From Pyrinomonadaceae bacterium (GTDB lineage Bacteria; Acidobacteriota; Blastocatellia; Pyrinomonadales; Pyrinomonadaceae), in the NCBI GenBank assembly GCA_030841085.1, contig JAVEDP010000032.1:62001-126000 (forward strand): a DNA stretch of 64,000 bases, in the 5' to 3' direction. Shown here piece after piece: positions 52,390 through 60,769 of the stretch. The position numbers were made by a program, and so were the translations under genes. The notes below the pieces were generated by a model. The model did not search any database. It was not told the DNA's origin and saw nothing but the letters and a program-made list of their open reading frames with translations. Position 1 is the first letter of the stretch. Each line of letters opens with the position of its first letter.

Positions 52390-53930
52390 GCAATCACTTG
52401 CACCAATTTCTCGCCCGCCCGATCAAACGAAGGATTAGCCGGCTCAACAAAGCCTCGATAAATATCGGCACCGTTTCCCAACTCCGGACGATTGCTTTTT
52501 GCTTCAGCCAGAATTTCCAGGAAGCGCTGCCGCGGCGACGGCAATCCGAATTCATGCATTAACTCGATGACGCGGCAGGCGTACTTCAGAATCTGAATTG
52601 GTTCAAGGCCGCCGATATCGTTAAAGAACCAACCGCAACTGGTAAACATCAACAACGCGTCGCGCTGCATTTCCAGGAATGACAGGGCTTTCAGCTCTTG
52701 TTCGCGACTTAACTGCCGCGGCGCATGGCTGCGCAGGAATATCTCGCGCGATTCGAATTGATCCAGGATTAGGCTTATCGACTCATCTCGCGCCGCCCAG
52801 GGATCGACAAACAACTCACCACGCGTTGCTTCGAAAGCGGCTGCTGCTTCGTCACGCAAAAAGTTGAGCGCCTCGCGCAAAGGTTCTCGCCACGCCTGGT
52901 TCCAACCTGCGCCACCACCCGTGTGACAGCCACAGTCGCTGGTCCAACGGCCCACGCCGTGAATACAACTCCACGAACCGCCCTCGCCCGCCGGGCCATT
53001 ATCTATTTCCACTTCGACCGCGGGCGGATGCTGATCCAAATACTCGCCATAGTTAGTCACGCGAAATCCATGCGCGGGCGCAGCCGTTTCCAACAAGTAA
53101 GCCAAGCCAAGGTCGCCGAACTTATGATGATGTCCGTAGCTTTCGCCATCAGTCGCGACATTGACCATCTGATCTGATCCCGGCCGCCCGGCAATACGTT
53201 CGGCCAGCGACGCACTTGAGGAAAGTGCGTGCTCAAACGCGATTGCCTGCGCAACGTCTTGATCGTAGAAAAAGACTGCCAGCGATTTTCCGGAACCGTC
53301 TCGATGATAGCGCCGATACGAAACGCTGGTGTCAATGCTGTCTTTTGTTTTCTCTTGCCAAACGGCAGGCACCCGCTCGCTGTGGCGAATGCGCGCGGCT
53401 TGTTGCGGCGCAAGGATTACAAACCTCAATCCATGATCGATCAGCGAGTCGAGCACATCGTCGTTGCAAGCAGTTTCCGGAAGCCACATTGACTCCGGTT
53501 CGCGTCGAAAGCGGTAGCGAAAATCTGCCAGCCCCCAACGAATTTGCGTGAGCCGATCGCGTTCATTGCATAACGGCAGGATCGCGTGATTGTAAGCTTG
53601 TGCGATTGCATTGCCGTGGCCGTTGCAACGCGCCATGCTCTCGGCATCGGCAGCAATGATGCTGGAATAAGTCGCCGGATGGTGTACCTCGAGCCATGAC
53701 AACAAGGTTGGGCCGAAATCAAAACTGATGTTCGCGTAGTTATTGACTACCAGCCCGCTACCATTTGCCGTTTGTATTCGAACTGCACTGTTTGGCGCGT
53801 AACACTCCGCATGAATGCGTTCGTTCCAATCGTGAAAGGGCGCGGCGTCAGGCTCAGGATCAATACTGCCGGTCCACGGGTTTTCGCGTGGCGGCTGATA
53901 AAAGTGGCCGTGAATGATTAAGGATGACAT
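52386..53930 (-). CDS. GH57-family glycoside hydrolase with shortened DUF3536-like region
   Basis: The 514-residue protein begins LIIHGHFYQPPRENPWTG, the GH57 start, with MWLPETACNDD and VNVATDGESYGHHH in the catalytic region. The later part (GWFFNDIGGLEPIQILKYAC, FGLPSPRQRFLEILAEAKSN) is the beginning of a DUF3536-like segment. Relatives known to me are considerably longer at the C-terminus; here the protein stops at the glgB start. A role in glycogen or alpha-glucan processing is inferred from the fused-like arrangement with glgB. Confidence 0.82.
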   Translation of the reverse strand: MSSLIIHGHFYQPPRENPWTGSIDPEPDAAPFHDWNERIHAECYAPNSAVRIQTANGSGLVVNNYANISFDFGPTLLSWLEVHHPATYSSIIAADAESMARCNGHGNAIAQAYNHAILPLCNERDRLTQIRWGLADFRYRFRREPESMWLPETACNDDVLDSLIDHGLRFVILAPQQAARIRHSERVPAVWQEKTKDSIDTSVSYRRYHRDGSGKSLAVFFYDQDVAQAIAFEHALSSSASLAERIAGRPGSDQMVNVATDGESYGHHHKFGDLGLAYLLETAAPAHGFRVTNYGEYLDQHPPAVEVEIDNGPAGEGGSWSCIHGVGRWTSDCGCHTGGGAGWNQAWREPLREALNFLRDEAAAAFEATRGELFVDPWAARDESISLILDQFESREIFLRSHAPRQLSREQELKALSFLEMQRDALLMFTSCGWFFNDIGGLEPIQILKYACRVIELMHEFGLPSPRQRFLEILAEAKSNRPELGNGADIYRGFVEPANPSFDRAGEKLVQVIA

Positions 53931-54017
53931 ATGAAATTAGACCATCTGCGCTTAGAGTAGCGCAGGCGTTTGTAGTGACAAAATGCCCCCTGACGGCACA
54001 GACTCGGGTTTGTGGTT

Positions 54018-54079
54018 GAGTGGCATAGACTTCAGTCTGTGACTGCGGCGACCGCCACAGACTAAAGTCTATGCCACTC
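54018..54079. repeat. Inverted repeat, CATAGACTTCAGT family, copy 2
   Basis: GAGTGGCATAGACTTCAGTC continuing TGTG is answered by CACAGACTAAAGTCTATGCC continuing ACTC. Same family as 27755-27805. Confidence 0.9.
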
Positions 54080-54169
54080 AGTCTCTGGAACCATTTGCTA
54101 AACAGCAATTCAGCGATAACATCACGTCACTAACCATTCGTCATTTGCTGTGCTCAAACCGAAGTTGCT

Positions 54170-55267
54170 ATGAGACTCCTGGCCATCATTCCCGGTCTCG
54201 CGTTAATCCTCGTGATTCTGTGGGACGCTTTCGAAACGATCATCTTGCCGCGGCGAGTTACGCGCCGCTTTCGTTTGACGCGGGTATTTTATCAAACGGC
54301 GTGGGCGCCCTGGTCAGCGTTGGCGCGTTCTTTGCACGACCGCAAGCGGCGCGAGAAACTTCTCGGATTGTTTGGGCCATTGTCATTGCTGATGCTGCTG
54401 GCGCTCTGGACGCTTGGTCTGATGTTCGGGTACGCAATTCTTTACTGGAGCGTGGGGGCACACTTAAATGTCAGCGCTCGTCCTACTTTCCCTGAATACC
54501 TTTATCTAAGCGGCACAACATTCTTAACGCTTGGTTACGGCGATGTAGTGCCGATGCTTGCTGCCGGCCGCACACTCTCCGTCATCGAAGCTGCGACTGG
54601 TTTTGGCTTACTGGCAATTGTCATCGGCTATCTTCCAGTTCTTTATCAAGCTTTCTCGCGACGGGAAGTAAATATTTCGTTGCTCGATGCGCGCGCCGGC
54701 TCGCCGTCAAGCGCGACCGAAATGTTGCGCCGCCATGGGGAAAGCGGAAACCTGGACGAGCTTGGCTCGGTTCTGCGCGAATGGGAACGTTGGGCGGCCG
54801 AGCTGCTTGAGAGTCACTTGTCTTATCCCGTGCTCTGTTACTTTCGTTCCCAACACGACAATCAGTCATGGCTGGCGGCCCTGACAACCGTGCTAGATAC
54901 CTGTTCGCTCGTAATGGTGGGCGTCGAAGGTCTGCCTGCCTGGCAGGCGCGGCTGACGTTTGCGATGGCCCGGCATGCAGTGGTGGATCTCGCGCAGGTT
55001 TTCAGCACCGCACCAGCCGCGCCACAAGCCTGCGCGACGCGTTTGTTTCCCGGCGATCTCGAACGGCTCCGCGAAATACTTGAAGACAACGGCGCCTCGC
55101 TACAAGACGGCGTGGAAGCCGAACTGCGATTGGAAGAGCTGCGTTTAATGTATGAGCCGTACGTAAGCGCGCTTTCAAACATGCTGATGATGCCGCTGCC
55201 GCCGTGGATTTTGGGCAGCGATGCGATCGACAACTGGAAGACCAGCGCCTGGGGGCGTATTCAATAA
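54170..55267 (+). CDS. Two-pore-helix potassium channel-like membrane protein
   Basis: The 365-residue protein has membrane helices near residues 5-20, 65-90 and 140-165, with a pore loop TFLTLGYGDVVPM that carries the TLGYGD selectivity filter of potassium channels. The C-terminal ~190 residues are cytoplasmic and mostly helical; no RCK/TrkA-N nucleotide-binding motif is seen. It likely conducts potassium. The neighbours do not point to a regulator. Confidence 0.83.
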   Translation: MRLLAIIPGLALILVILWDAFETIILPRRVTRRFRLTRVFYQTAWAPWSALARSLHDRKRREKLLGLFGPLSLLMLLALWTLGLMFGYAILYWSVGAHLNVSARPTFPEYLYLSGTTFLTLGYGDVVPMLAAGRTLSVIEAATGFGLLAIVIGYLPVLYQAFSRREVNISLLDARAGSPSSATEMLRRHGESGNLDELGSVLREWERWAAELLESHLSYPVLCYFRSQHDNQSWLAALTTVLDTCSLVMVGVEGLPAWQARLTFAMARHAVVDLAQVFSTAPAAPQACATRLFPGDLERLREILEDNGASLQDGVEAELRLEELRLMYEPYVSALSNMLMMPLPPWILGSDAIDNWKTSAWGRIQ

Positions 55268-55587
55268 AGGATGAAGGCGGAAGGATGAAGGCGGAAGGAT
55301 GAAGTCGGCAATCGTTTACCGTTTGTGTTCTCCCCCATGCTTGAAGAGTTGTTCCTACTGACCACTGACCTTTGACTGCTGACGCTCCAAAACTTCATGA
55401 ATGAGTTAGGGAAACGTAACGGAAATGTCACCGAAGATGATGGTCCAAGGTGCAAGCATTCGCGACAACCTGCCGCCGTGGTCCGTTTCGCGCGAATACG
55501 AAAATCACATGTTGACACATCACGCTACGCTGCATAGAATTCGGTTTCCCCTAAAAAACAATCGATCGACCGGAGGAGGAGTCAGAG
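55268..55587. other. Intergenic region with a short tandem repeat and a promoter
   Basis: Directly after the channel gene is a 14-bp tandem (AAGGATGAAGGCGG, nearly three copies, to about 55305). Mid-gap shows no motif. A strong promoter for the GntR gene lies at 55512-55540. Confidence 0.75.
55512..55540 (+). promoter_or_regulatory. Strong sigma70-type promoter of the GntR gene
   Basis: Consensus TTGACA (55512-55517), 17-bp spacer, TAGAAT (55535-55540). The start codon lies about 40 nt beyond the predicted transcription start, with a GGAGGAGG ribosome-binding site between. Confidence 0.82.
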
Positions 55588-55899
55588 GTGAAAACAACTA
55601 TTCGTGTCAACCGTAAACGTCCTGAGTCCATGACGAAGCAGATCACGGACCAACTCACGGGCCTTATCGAATCAGGGGCGATGACTGTCGGCAGTTATCT
55701 TCCGAGCGAACGTGAGCTGGCGAACTCACTGAAAGTAGCGCGCAACGTAGTGCGTGGCAGTTATGAAAGCTTAATGAAGGCAGGCAGAATTCAGAGCGAA
55801 GGTCGCAAAGGTCGCTCAGTCCGAGCTGCGGGCGGCAAACGTCGCGCGCCAGCGAAAGGTTCGAAAGCTGCGAACGCGGCAAAAGCGCGCAAGAAATAG
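55588..55899 (+). CDS. Short GntR-type DNA-binding protein
   Basis: The 103-residue protein is just the GntR winged HTH (ITDQLTGLIESGAMTVGSYL, PSERELANSLKVARNVVRGS, YESLMKAGRIQSEGRKG) plus a Lys/Ala-rich tail; the usual effector domain is missing. GTG is the start, 6-8 nt after GGAGGAGG. The basic tail may strengthen DNA binding. Targets are unknown; the strong promoter suggests high expression. Confidence 0.85.
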   Translation: MKTTIRVNRKRPESMTKQITDQLTGLIESGAMTVGSYLPSERELANSLKVARNVVRGSYESLMKAGRIQSEGRKGRSVRAAGGKRRAPAKGSKAANAAKARKK

Positions 55900-55956
55900 A
55901 TCGTAGTCAGGCAACATTCCCCCTTTTCCCCTCGTCGGTTTTTTCAGCACTAATAC

Positions 55957-57300
55957 TTACTGGCTTGCGCTTGCAGTCTCCTCACCCAAAGCCATAATTT
56001 CCCTGTGGATTGCTTTGCGCTCCGCAAGTAAGCGGACAAAGAATCTGCGCCGCATTAAGAAGAACGCAAGCGCGCGCAAGCCTCCGATAGATTTGTCGAA
56101 CTCCTCAAAAAATCGCACCGCCAGATAACCCAACAGCGGGAGCACCAACAACGCCGACAGCGCCGCTTCCCAATTCAGCCATTTGTAAACCAGCGAAGCC
56201 AACAGCAACCAGGTCAATGGCAAGAGCAACATCCCCGAAACAATTTTCACAGTTGAGATAATGTCTTCCTCGTCTCTGGAAAACTGTGTCGCCAGATAAC
56301 GGCCCAGCTGGTAAGCCGGGTAATGGACCACCATTCCCAACGTCGCCGGTATTATTAAAGCGACGAATGCTGCAATGCGAATCAATATGTGCATCAGGAC
56401 GATCAGCGGCGCCGGCGGCGGCGAAAAATCATCGGGGTCGACACCCGCCTGCATCAATTCCTGTTCAAACCGGCTGAGGCGCAATTCAAGCCGGCGCAAA
56501 CGCTCAGGCGCCTGTTCCCGTAGGGCCGTGTAGGCCTTTATGAATCGCTGCTGCAGTTGCAGCTCCTGGGCCAGGCTCTCGCCCGCTTCTTCGTCCGCTT
56601 CCGCGGAAAAGATTTTTTCGGCGCGGCTGATCGTCTGCAGCGCTTCTTCCTGTTCGGCATTTAGGATTACGTTGCGCAACGCGACTTCGATTCTGTCGGA
56701 AAGCTCGCGCACCGCCACGCGCGGAAGATTACCTGCTTCTTCGAGCGCAACCGGCGGCACCTCAATCGGCTCGCCAAAGTAAAGTAAAACACTGCTGCGA
56801 AACTGCGTCTTTGAAGTGTAATAAAGGCCGGCAGGAATGATCTTAAGGTTCGTTACTTCGCCGGTCGAGACAGCGCCGAGCGCAATTCGCGCCGCGCCGG
56901 TCTTAATTGGCAGCAGTCGCTTCTCGCTATGCGAAACGCCTTCGGGACAAATTCCAATTGTCCCGCCACCCGCTAATAGCCTGCGCGCGGCCACAAAAGT
57001 TTCTTCGTTGCGCGAAACATCTTCGCCTTCGTCCTTGCGGCGATAGACCGGCAGCGAATCGAGCGCGCGTATGAAATATCCCAGCACCGGCATGCGAAAC
57101 AACGGCGCCTTTGCGAGAAACGAAACGCGGCGCGGCGCCAGGCAAAAAAGAAAAACAGGATCGACCAGGGCGTTCGGATGATTAAGAACAAAGATGACCG
57201 GCGACTTGAGCGGCACGTGTTCCAACCCAATTATTTCGATGCGCCGGAAGTAAACGCGCAAAGCGAAGTTGAGAACGCCTAGTATGATTTTGCGAACCAT
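55957..57300 (-). CDS. PlsC-like glycerol-phosphate acyltransferase
   Basis: The 447-residue membrane protein has a PlsC domain at about 20-210: VLNHPNALVDPVFLFCLAPR (His/Asp motif), ALDSLPVYRRKD and GICPEGVSHSEKRLLPIKTG. Helical and coiled segments and two or three membrane helices follow (LIVLMHILIRIAAFVALIIP, SGMLLLPLTWLLLASLV). It would acylate a lysophospholipid precursor. The ATG at 57300 starts at the domain; the upstream frame is an inverted repeat and is not coding. Confidence 0.83.
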   Translation of the reverse strand: MVRKIILGVLNFALRVYFRRIEIIGLEHVPLKSPVIFVLNHPNALVDPVFLFCLAPRRVSFLAKAPLFRMPVLGYFIRALDSLPVYRRKDEGEDVSRNEETFVAARRLLAGGGTIGICPEGVSHSEKRLLPIKTGAARIALGAVSTGEVTNLKIIPAGLYYTSKTQFRSSVLLYFGEPIEVPPVALEEAGNLPRVAVRELSDRIEVALRNVILNAEQEEALQTISRAEKIFSAEADEEAGESLAQELQLQQRFIKAYTALREQAPERLRRLELRLSRFEQELMQAGVDPDDFSPPPAPLIVLMHILIRIAAFVALIIPATLGMVVHYPAYQLGRYLATQFSRDEEDIISTVKIVSGMLLLPLTWLLLASLVYKWLNWEAALSALLVLPLLGYLAVRFFEEFDKSIGGLRALAFFLMRRRFFVRLLAERKAIHREIMALGEETASASQ

Positions 57301-57341
57301 AAAGTTAGATTGCTTGATCCATCCTGGTAGTTTTTTTAGTA

Positions 57342-57436
57342 CTCTGTGCGTCCTTTGTGAACTTTGTGCCTCCGTGGTGAATGCTTGCCTAACTTTCACC
57401 CACCAGAGACACAAAGGTCACCAAGGACGCACAGAG
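57342..57436. repeat. Inverted repeat, CTCTGTGCGTCC / GGACGCACAGAG family
   Basis: CTCTGTGCGTCCTTTGTGAA continuing CTTTGTGCCTCCGTGGTG is answered by CACCAGAGACACAAAGGTCA continuing CCAAGGACGCACAGAG. It lies in the divergent gap between the acyltransferase and peptidase genes. Confidence 0.88.
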
Positions 57437-57544
57437 ATCACTTCAAACGGAGGTCGGGCAGTTGCAACGTGCACCTGTTTCCGAGTAGTGCCATAATATT
57501 CCCGCTAGCCAAAAAATCTGCGAAACATTTGAAGAGGAGTAACT

Positions 57545-59569
57545 ATGAAACGCTTCCTCGTTGCATTCGGACTGTCCGTTGTTCTGTTGGCATCATTCGC
57601 CAGCGCCCAGCAAACAAGCCATTACGCAGTTGAAGATTTGTTGAAGATTCGCCGAGTTGGCGACCCGCAAGTTTCGCCGGATGGGAAGCGCGTGGCGTTT
57701 ACCATCGGCGACGTTAACTTCGATGCGAACCGCACGCTCACTCAAATCTATATCATGTCGAGTGCCGGCGGCGATATGAAGCAGCTCACCAACGGCGCTG
57801 GTTCTTCCAGTTCGCCACGCTGGTCGCCGGATGGCAAGAAGATCGCTTACGTCACGGGCGATCAGGTTTGGGTGATGGAACCGGACGGCAGTAACAAAGA
57901 GCAGTTAACGAAAATCTCCACCGGCGCTGGTGGCCCAGTGTGGTCGCCGGACGGCAATTGGATGGCCTTCGTGTCTGACGTCTACCCGGACTGCACCAGC
58001 GACGAATGCAATCGTGTAAGAGATGAAGCCGCGGAGAAAAGCAAAGTCAAAGCGCACGTGACCGATCGTTTGTTGTTTCGTCACTGGGTCGAATGGCGCG
58101 ATCGGAAGCGGACCCATGTTTTTGTAGTTGCGAGCAAAGGTGGCGTAGCGCGCGATCTGACTCCCGGCGATTTCGATTCACCTCCCTATGCGGTCGCGGG
58201 CGATGTTGATTATGGGTTCTCGCCTGATTCCAAAGAGCTGGCCTACCTGCGCAATCCGGATAAGATTGAAGCAATCTCAACCAACAGCGATGTCTACATC
58301 GTACCGACAGCCGGCGGCCCGGCGCGCAATATCACCGTCAGCAATAAAGGATACGACGATACGCCGGTCTACACGCCTGATGGCAAGTACATCATTTACC
58401 GTTCGCAGGCGACAGCGGGTTTTGAAGCGGACCGCTGGCGGCTGATGGCGTACAACCGTTCCGCAGGAACGAGTGTCGAGTTACTGCGCGGGTTTGATCA
58501 GGGCGTTGATGAAGTGGCGCTGTCGCCCGATGGCAACACAATTTATTTCACGGCAGGCGATCGCGGTTACGAGAATGTCTACAAAGTTCCAGTCACTGGC
58601 GGAGCGCAACAGAAAGTCGCGGGCAATCTTTTCGCGAGCAACCTGGCAGTCGCTCCGGACAATACTTTCGTTTTTGTGAGCAGCAGCATGTCGGGCCCCG
58701 CCGAAATTTTTCGTGGCAATGCAGGCAGTGTTATTGCTTTAACTCATGTCAACAAGGAATTGATGGCCCAGGCGAAACTCAGGCCCGCTGAAGAAGTGGA
58801 ATGGACAGGCGCGCTGGGCAAAAAGATTCAGGGCTTCGTCATCAAGCCAGTCGATTTCGATCCCAACAAGAAGTACCCGCTGATCGTCATCATTCATGGC
58901 GGCCCGCAAAGCGCTTTCAATAACAACTGGGGCTATCGTTGGAACCCGCAGATTTTTGCCAATGCCGGTTACGTTGTGTTTCAGCCGAATCCGCGCGGCT
59001 CAACTGGCTATGGCCAGCAATTCACAAACGAGATCAGCGGCGACTGGGGCGGCAAACCCTACGTTGACATTATGAACGGCGTTGCCGACGTGCTGCGGCG
59101 GAATTCATTTATCGATCGAACACGCATCGGCGCGGCCGGCGCCAGCTATGGCGGCTACATGGTCGATTGGATTTTGGGCCATAACAACGATCCGCGTTTT
59201 CGTTTCAAGACTTTGGTTTCGCATGCCGGCGTTTACAACCTGACCAGCATGTACGGCGCCACCGAAGAGCTGTGGTTCCCGGAATGGGAATTCAAAGGAA
59301 CGCCTTGGTCCAATCCCGCGATGTATGCGCGCTGGTCGCCGAACATGTTTGTGCGTAACTTCAAGACTCCAACGCTGGTGACCGCGGGCGAACTGGATTT
59401 CCGCGTTCCCTACACGCAGAGTTTGGAACTCTACACTGCGTTACAGCGCAGCGGCGTTGAGTCGAAATTGATCTTGTTTCCCGATGAAGGTCACTGGATT
59501 CTGAAACCACAGAACTCAGCGTTCTGGTATCACAACGTGCTTGAGTGGTTTGATAAGCATTTGAAGTGA
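57545..59569 (+). CDS. S9-family prolyl oligopeptidase-type peptidase, exported
   Basis: The 674-residue protein has a signal peptide (to about ASAQ). A WD40-like beta-propeller with PD40 repeats covers residues about 40-400 (SPRWSPDGKKIAYVTGD, GPVWSPDGNWMAFVSD), followed by an alpha/beta-hydrolase peptidase domain. The catalytic triad is visible: Ser in GAAGASYGGYMVDW, Asp in GELDFRVPYTQS and His in FPDEGHWILKP. It would cleave peptides in the periplasm. GAGGAG precedes the ATG. Confidence 0.93.
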   Translation: MKRFLVAFGLSVVLLASFASAQQTSHYAVEDLLKIRRVGDPQVSPDGKRVAFTIGDVNFDANRTLTQIYIMSSAGGDMKQLTNGAGSSSSPRWSPDGKKIAYVTGDQVWVMEPDGSNKEQLTKISTGAGGPVWSPDGNWMAFVSDVYPDCTSDECNRVRDEAAEKSKVKAHVTDRLLFRHWVEWRDRKRTHVFVVASKGGVARDLTPGDFDSPPYAVAGDVDYGFSPDSKELAYLRNPDKIEAISTNSDVYIVPTAGGPARNITVSNKGYDDTPVYTPDGKYIIYRSQATAGFEADRWRLMAYNRSAGTSVELLRGFDQGVDEVALSPDGNTIYFTAGDRGYENVYKVPVTGGAQQKVAGNLFASNLAVAPDNTFVFVSSSMSGPAEIFRGNAGSVIALTHVNKELMAQAKLRPAEEVEWTGALGKKIQGFVIKPVDFDPNKKYPLIVIIHGGPQSAFNNNWGYRWNPQIFANAGYVVFQPNPRGSTGYGQQFTNEISGDWGGKPYVDIMNGVADVLRRNSFIDRTRIGAAGASYGGYMVDWILGHNNDPRFRFKTLVSHAGVYNLTSMYGATEELWFPEWEFKGTPWSNPAMYARWSPNMFVRNFKTPTLVTAGELDFRVPYTQSLELYTALQRSGVESKLILFPDEGHWILKPQNSAFWYHNVLEWFDKHLK

Positions 59570-59599
59570 GGAAGGCCCGTCGCCGCATTCTGTTGTGCG

Positions 59600-60136
59600 T
59601 CATTTCGCTGGCTGACTAAAGGCTAGTTCTATCAATTTCGAACCGATTAGAAATGCTCCTGCTAAGAGTGCGGCTAAAAGCGGAAGGAGGTATTGGAAAC
59701 GTTGGCGTCTTTGGGCTTCACGATCATACAAACTAGTTGCGAGGTCTAATAGTTTTATCGTCACCTCAGGAGATAGAGGCGCCCGTTTCCCGTCCTCGTC
59801 GGTATCGAGAACGTGTCGCCAAATCAGCGCGACTCGATTGGCCTTATTATTCTTATCGACTTGTACTCGGAAAAACTCTCGATGGCTTTCAGCTAGATCG
59901 ATCCATGTGGATGCGCCTTTTGATGATGGCGTGCCTTGAAGCTCTTTTTGAAGTCCTGTCTCTGATCTGATGGTGTCGTGAGGTGCTTGGGCAAGAACCT
60001 GTATCAAGGCCATAACGTCCGCTAGTCGGGCCGGATCAGAATAGCTTGAAGGCTTAAAGAACCAGCCTTTTACTTTTGATATTAACCACACGTAATCCTC
60101 CGTTTCTTCGTTGCTTTCCGGTTTTTCCTGCTTCAC
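59600..60136 (-). CDS. Membrane-anchored protein of unknown function, coupled to MltR-like gene
   Basis: The 178-residue product has a winged-helix-like middle (RLADVMALIQVLAQ, TGLQKELQGTPSS, HREFFRVQVDK, VALIWRHVLDTDE) and a C-terminal helix region (DREAQRRQRFQYLLPLLAAL..LIGSKLIELAF), probably membrane-anchored. The GTG at 60136 overlaps the stop of the upstream gene by 4 nt; a longer frame to 60304 would overlap that gene by 172 nt and is less likely. No family name is recognised. Coupling suggests a joint role with the MltR-like protein. Confidence 0.6.
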   Translation of the reverse strand: MKQEKPESNEETEDYVWLISKVKGWFFKPSSYSDPARLADVMALIQVLAQAPHDTIRSETGLQKELQGTPSSKGASTWIDLAESHREFFRVQVDKNNKANRVALIWRHVLDTDEDGKRAPLSPEVTIKLLDLATSLYDREAQRRQRFQYLLPLLAALLAGAFLIGSKLIELAFSQPAK

Positions 60137-60708
60137 TGTCGCGACTTGTTGGGCCAAACTCGGACTGTTCGGCGTTCCCGGGAAACTAGGTTTTCGCGCC
60201 ACATCAAATCGGTTAACAAGATCACAGCAGCAAAATTGAACCGCGTTCGCGGCTTGTTTTGGCCGTTGATATCGGAAGGCCCCAACCACGGGAGTTTTCG
60301 GCATAGGTCTGCAATGCGAGCGGAGTCAAACGTTACGTCCTTCCATTTGTGTCCAAACTCGTTTCGAATTTTCCTGATCAGGGTAATTTCGTCGAACTCG
60401 TTTTTTTGAATTAGTCCGAGAGCGAAAGCTAGAGACGCGCGAGAAGAAAAGGTGCCTACTGGAGCGTTGTAACCGTTTAGTAATTCATCGCTAACCTTTG
60501 ATTGTAGAAAAAACGCTTGCAGTATTTCCTTCAGTCGTTCGTCTAGTAGTGAGGCGGCAACTAAAGCTGCGCCCCGGTCGCTCTCTTGGTTGAACTCCCG
60601 TGTAAAATCGGCAAGCTCAAGAATCTCTGCGGGGGCGTCTGCCAAGTTCTCCGCTCGAAAATCAAGCACTTTTTCTCTTCTTCTTGGCTCTTTCTCTTTG
60701 TCGTTCAT
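60133..60708 (-). CDS. MltR-like (HEPN-like helical) protein
   Basis: The 191-residue protein resembles the mannitol-repressor MltR family: FNQESDRGAALVAASLLDER, then LLNGYNAPVGTFSSRASLAF, ALGLIQKNEFDEITLIRKIR and NEFGHKWKDVTFDS. No mannitol genes are nearby, so regulation of mannitol use is doubtful. The all-helical fold with an RNEFGH motif is HEPN-like and could be a nuclease or sensor, which is inference. It is translationally coupled to the membrane protein downstream. Confidence 0.7.
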   Translation of the reverse strand: MNDKEKEPRRREKVLDFRAENLADAPAEILELADFTREFNQESDRGAALVAASLLDERLKEILQAFFLQSKVSDELLNGYNAPVGTFSSRASLAFALGLIQKNEFDEITLIRKIRNEFGHKWKDVTFDSARIADLCRKLPWLGPSDINGQNKPRTRFNFAAVILLTDLMWRENLVSRERRTVRVWPNKSRQ

Positions 60709-60769
60709 ATTCTGCCTGCCGCTTCTCTATCTCGCTCTTGGAACTGATGTCCTGGATGGACGACGAATC

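Noticed and set aside
57301-57414. N-terminal extension of the PlsC-like protein
   Set aside because: The extra residues come from the CTCTGTGCGTCC inverted repeat and have no family counterpart.
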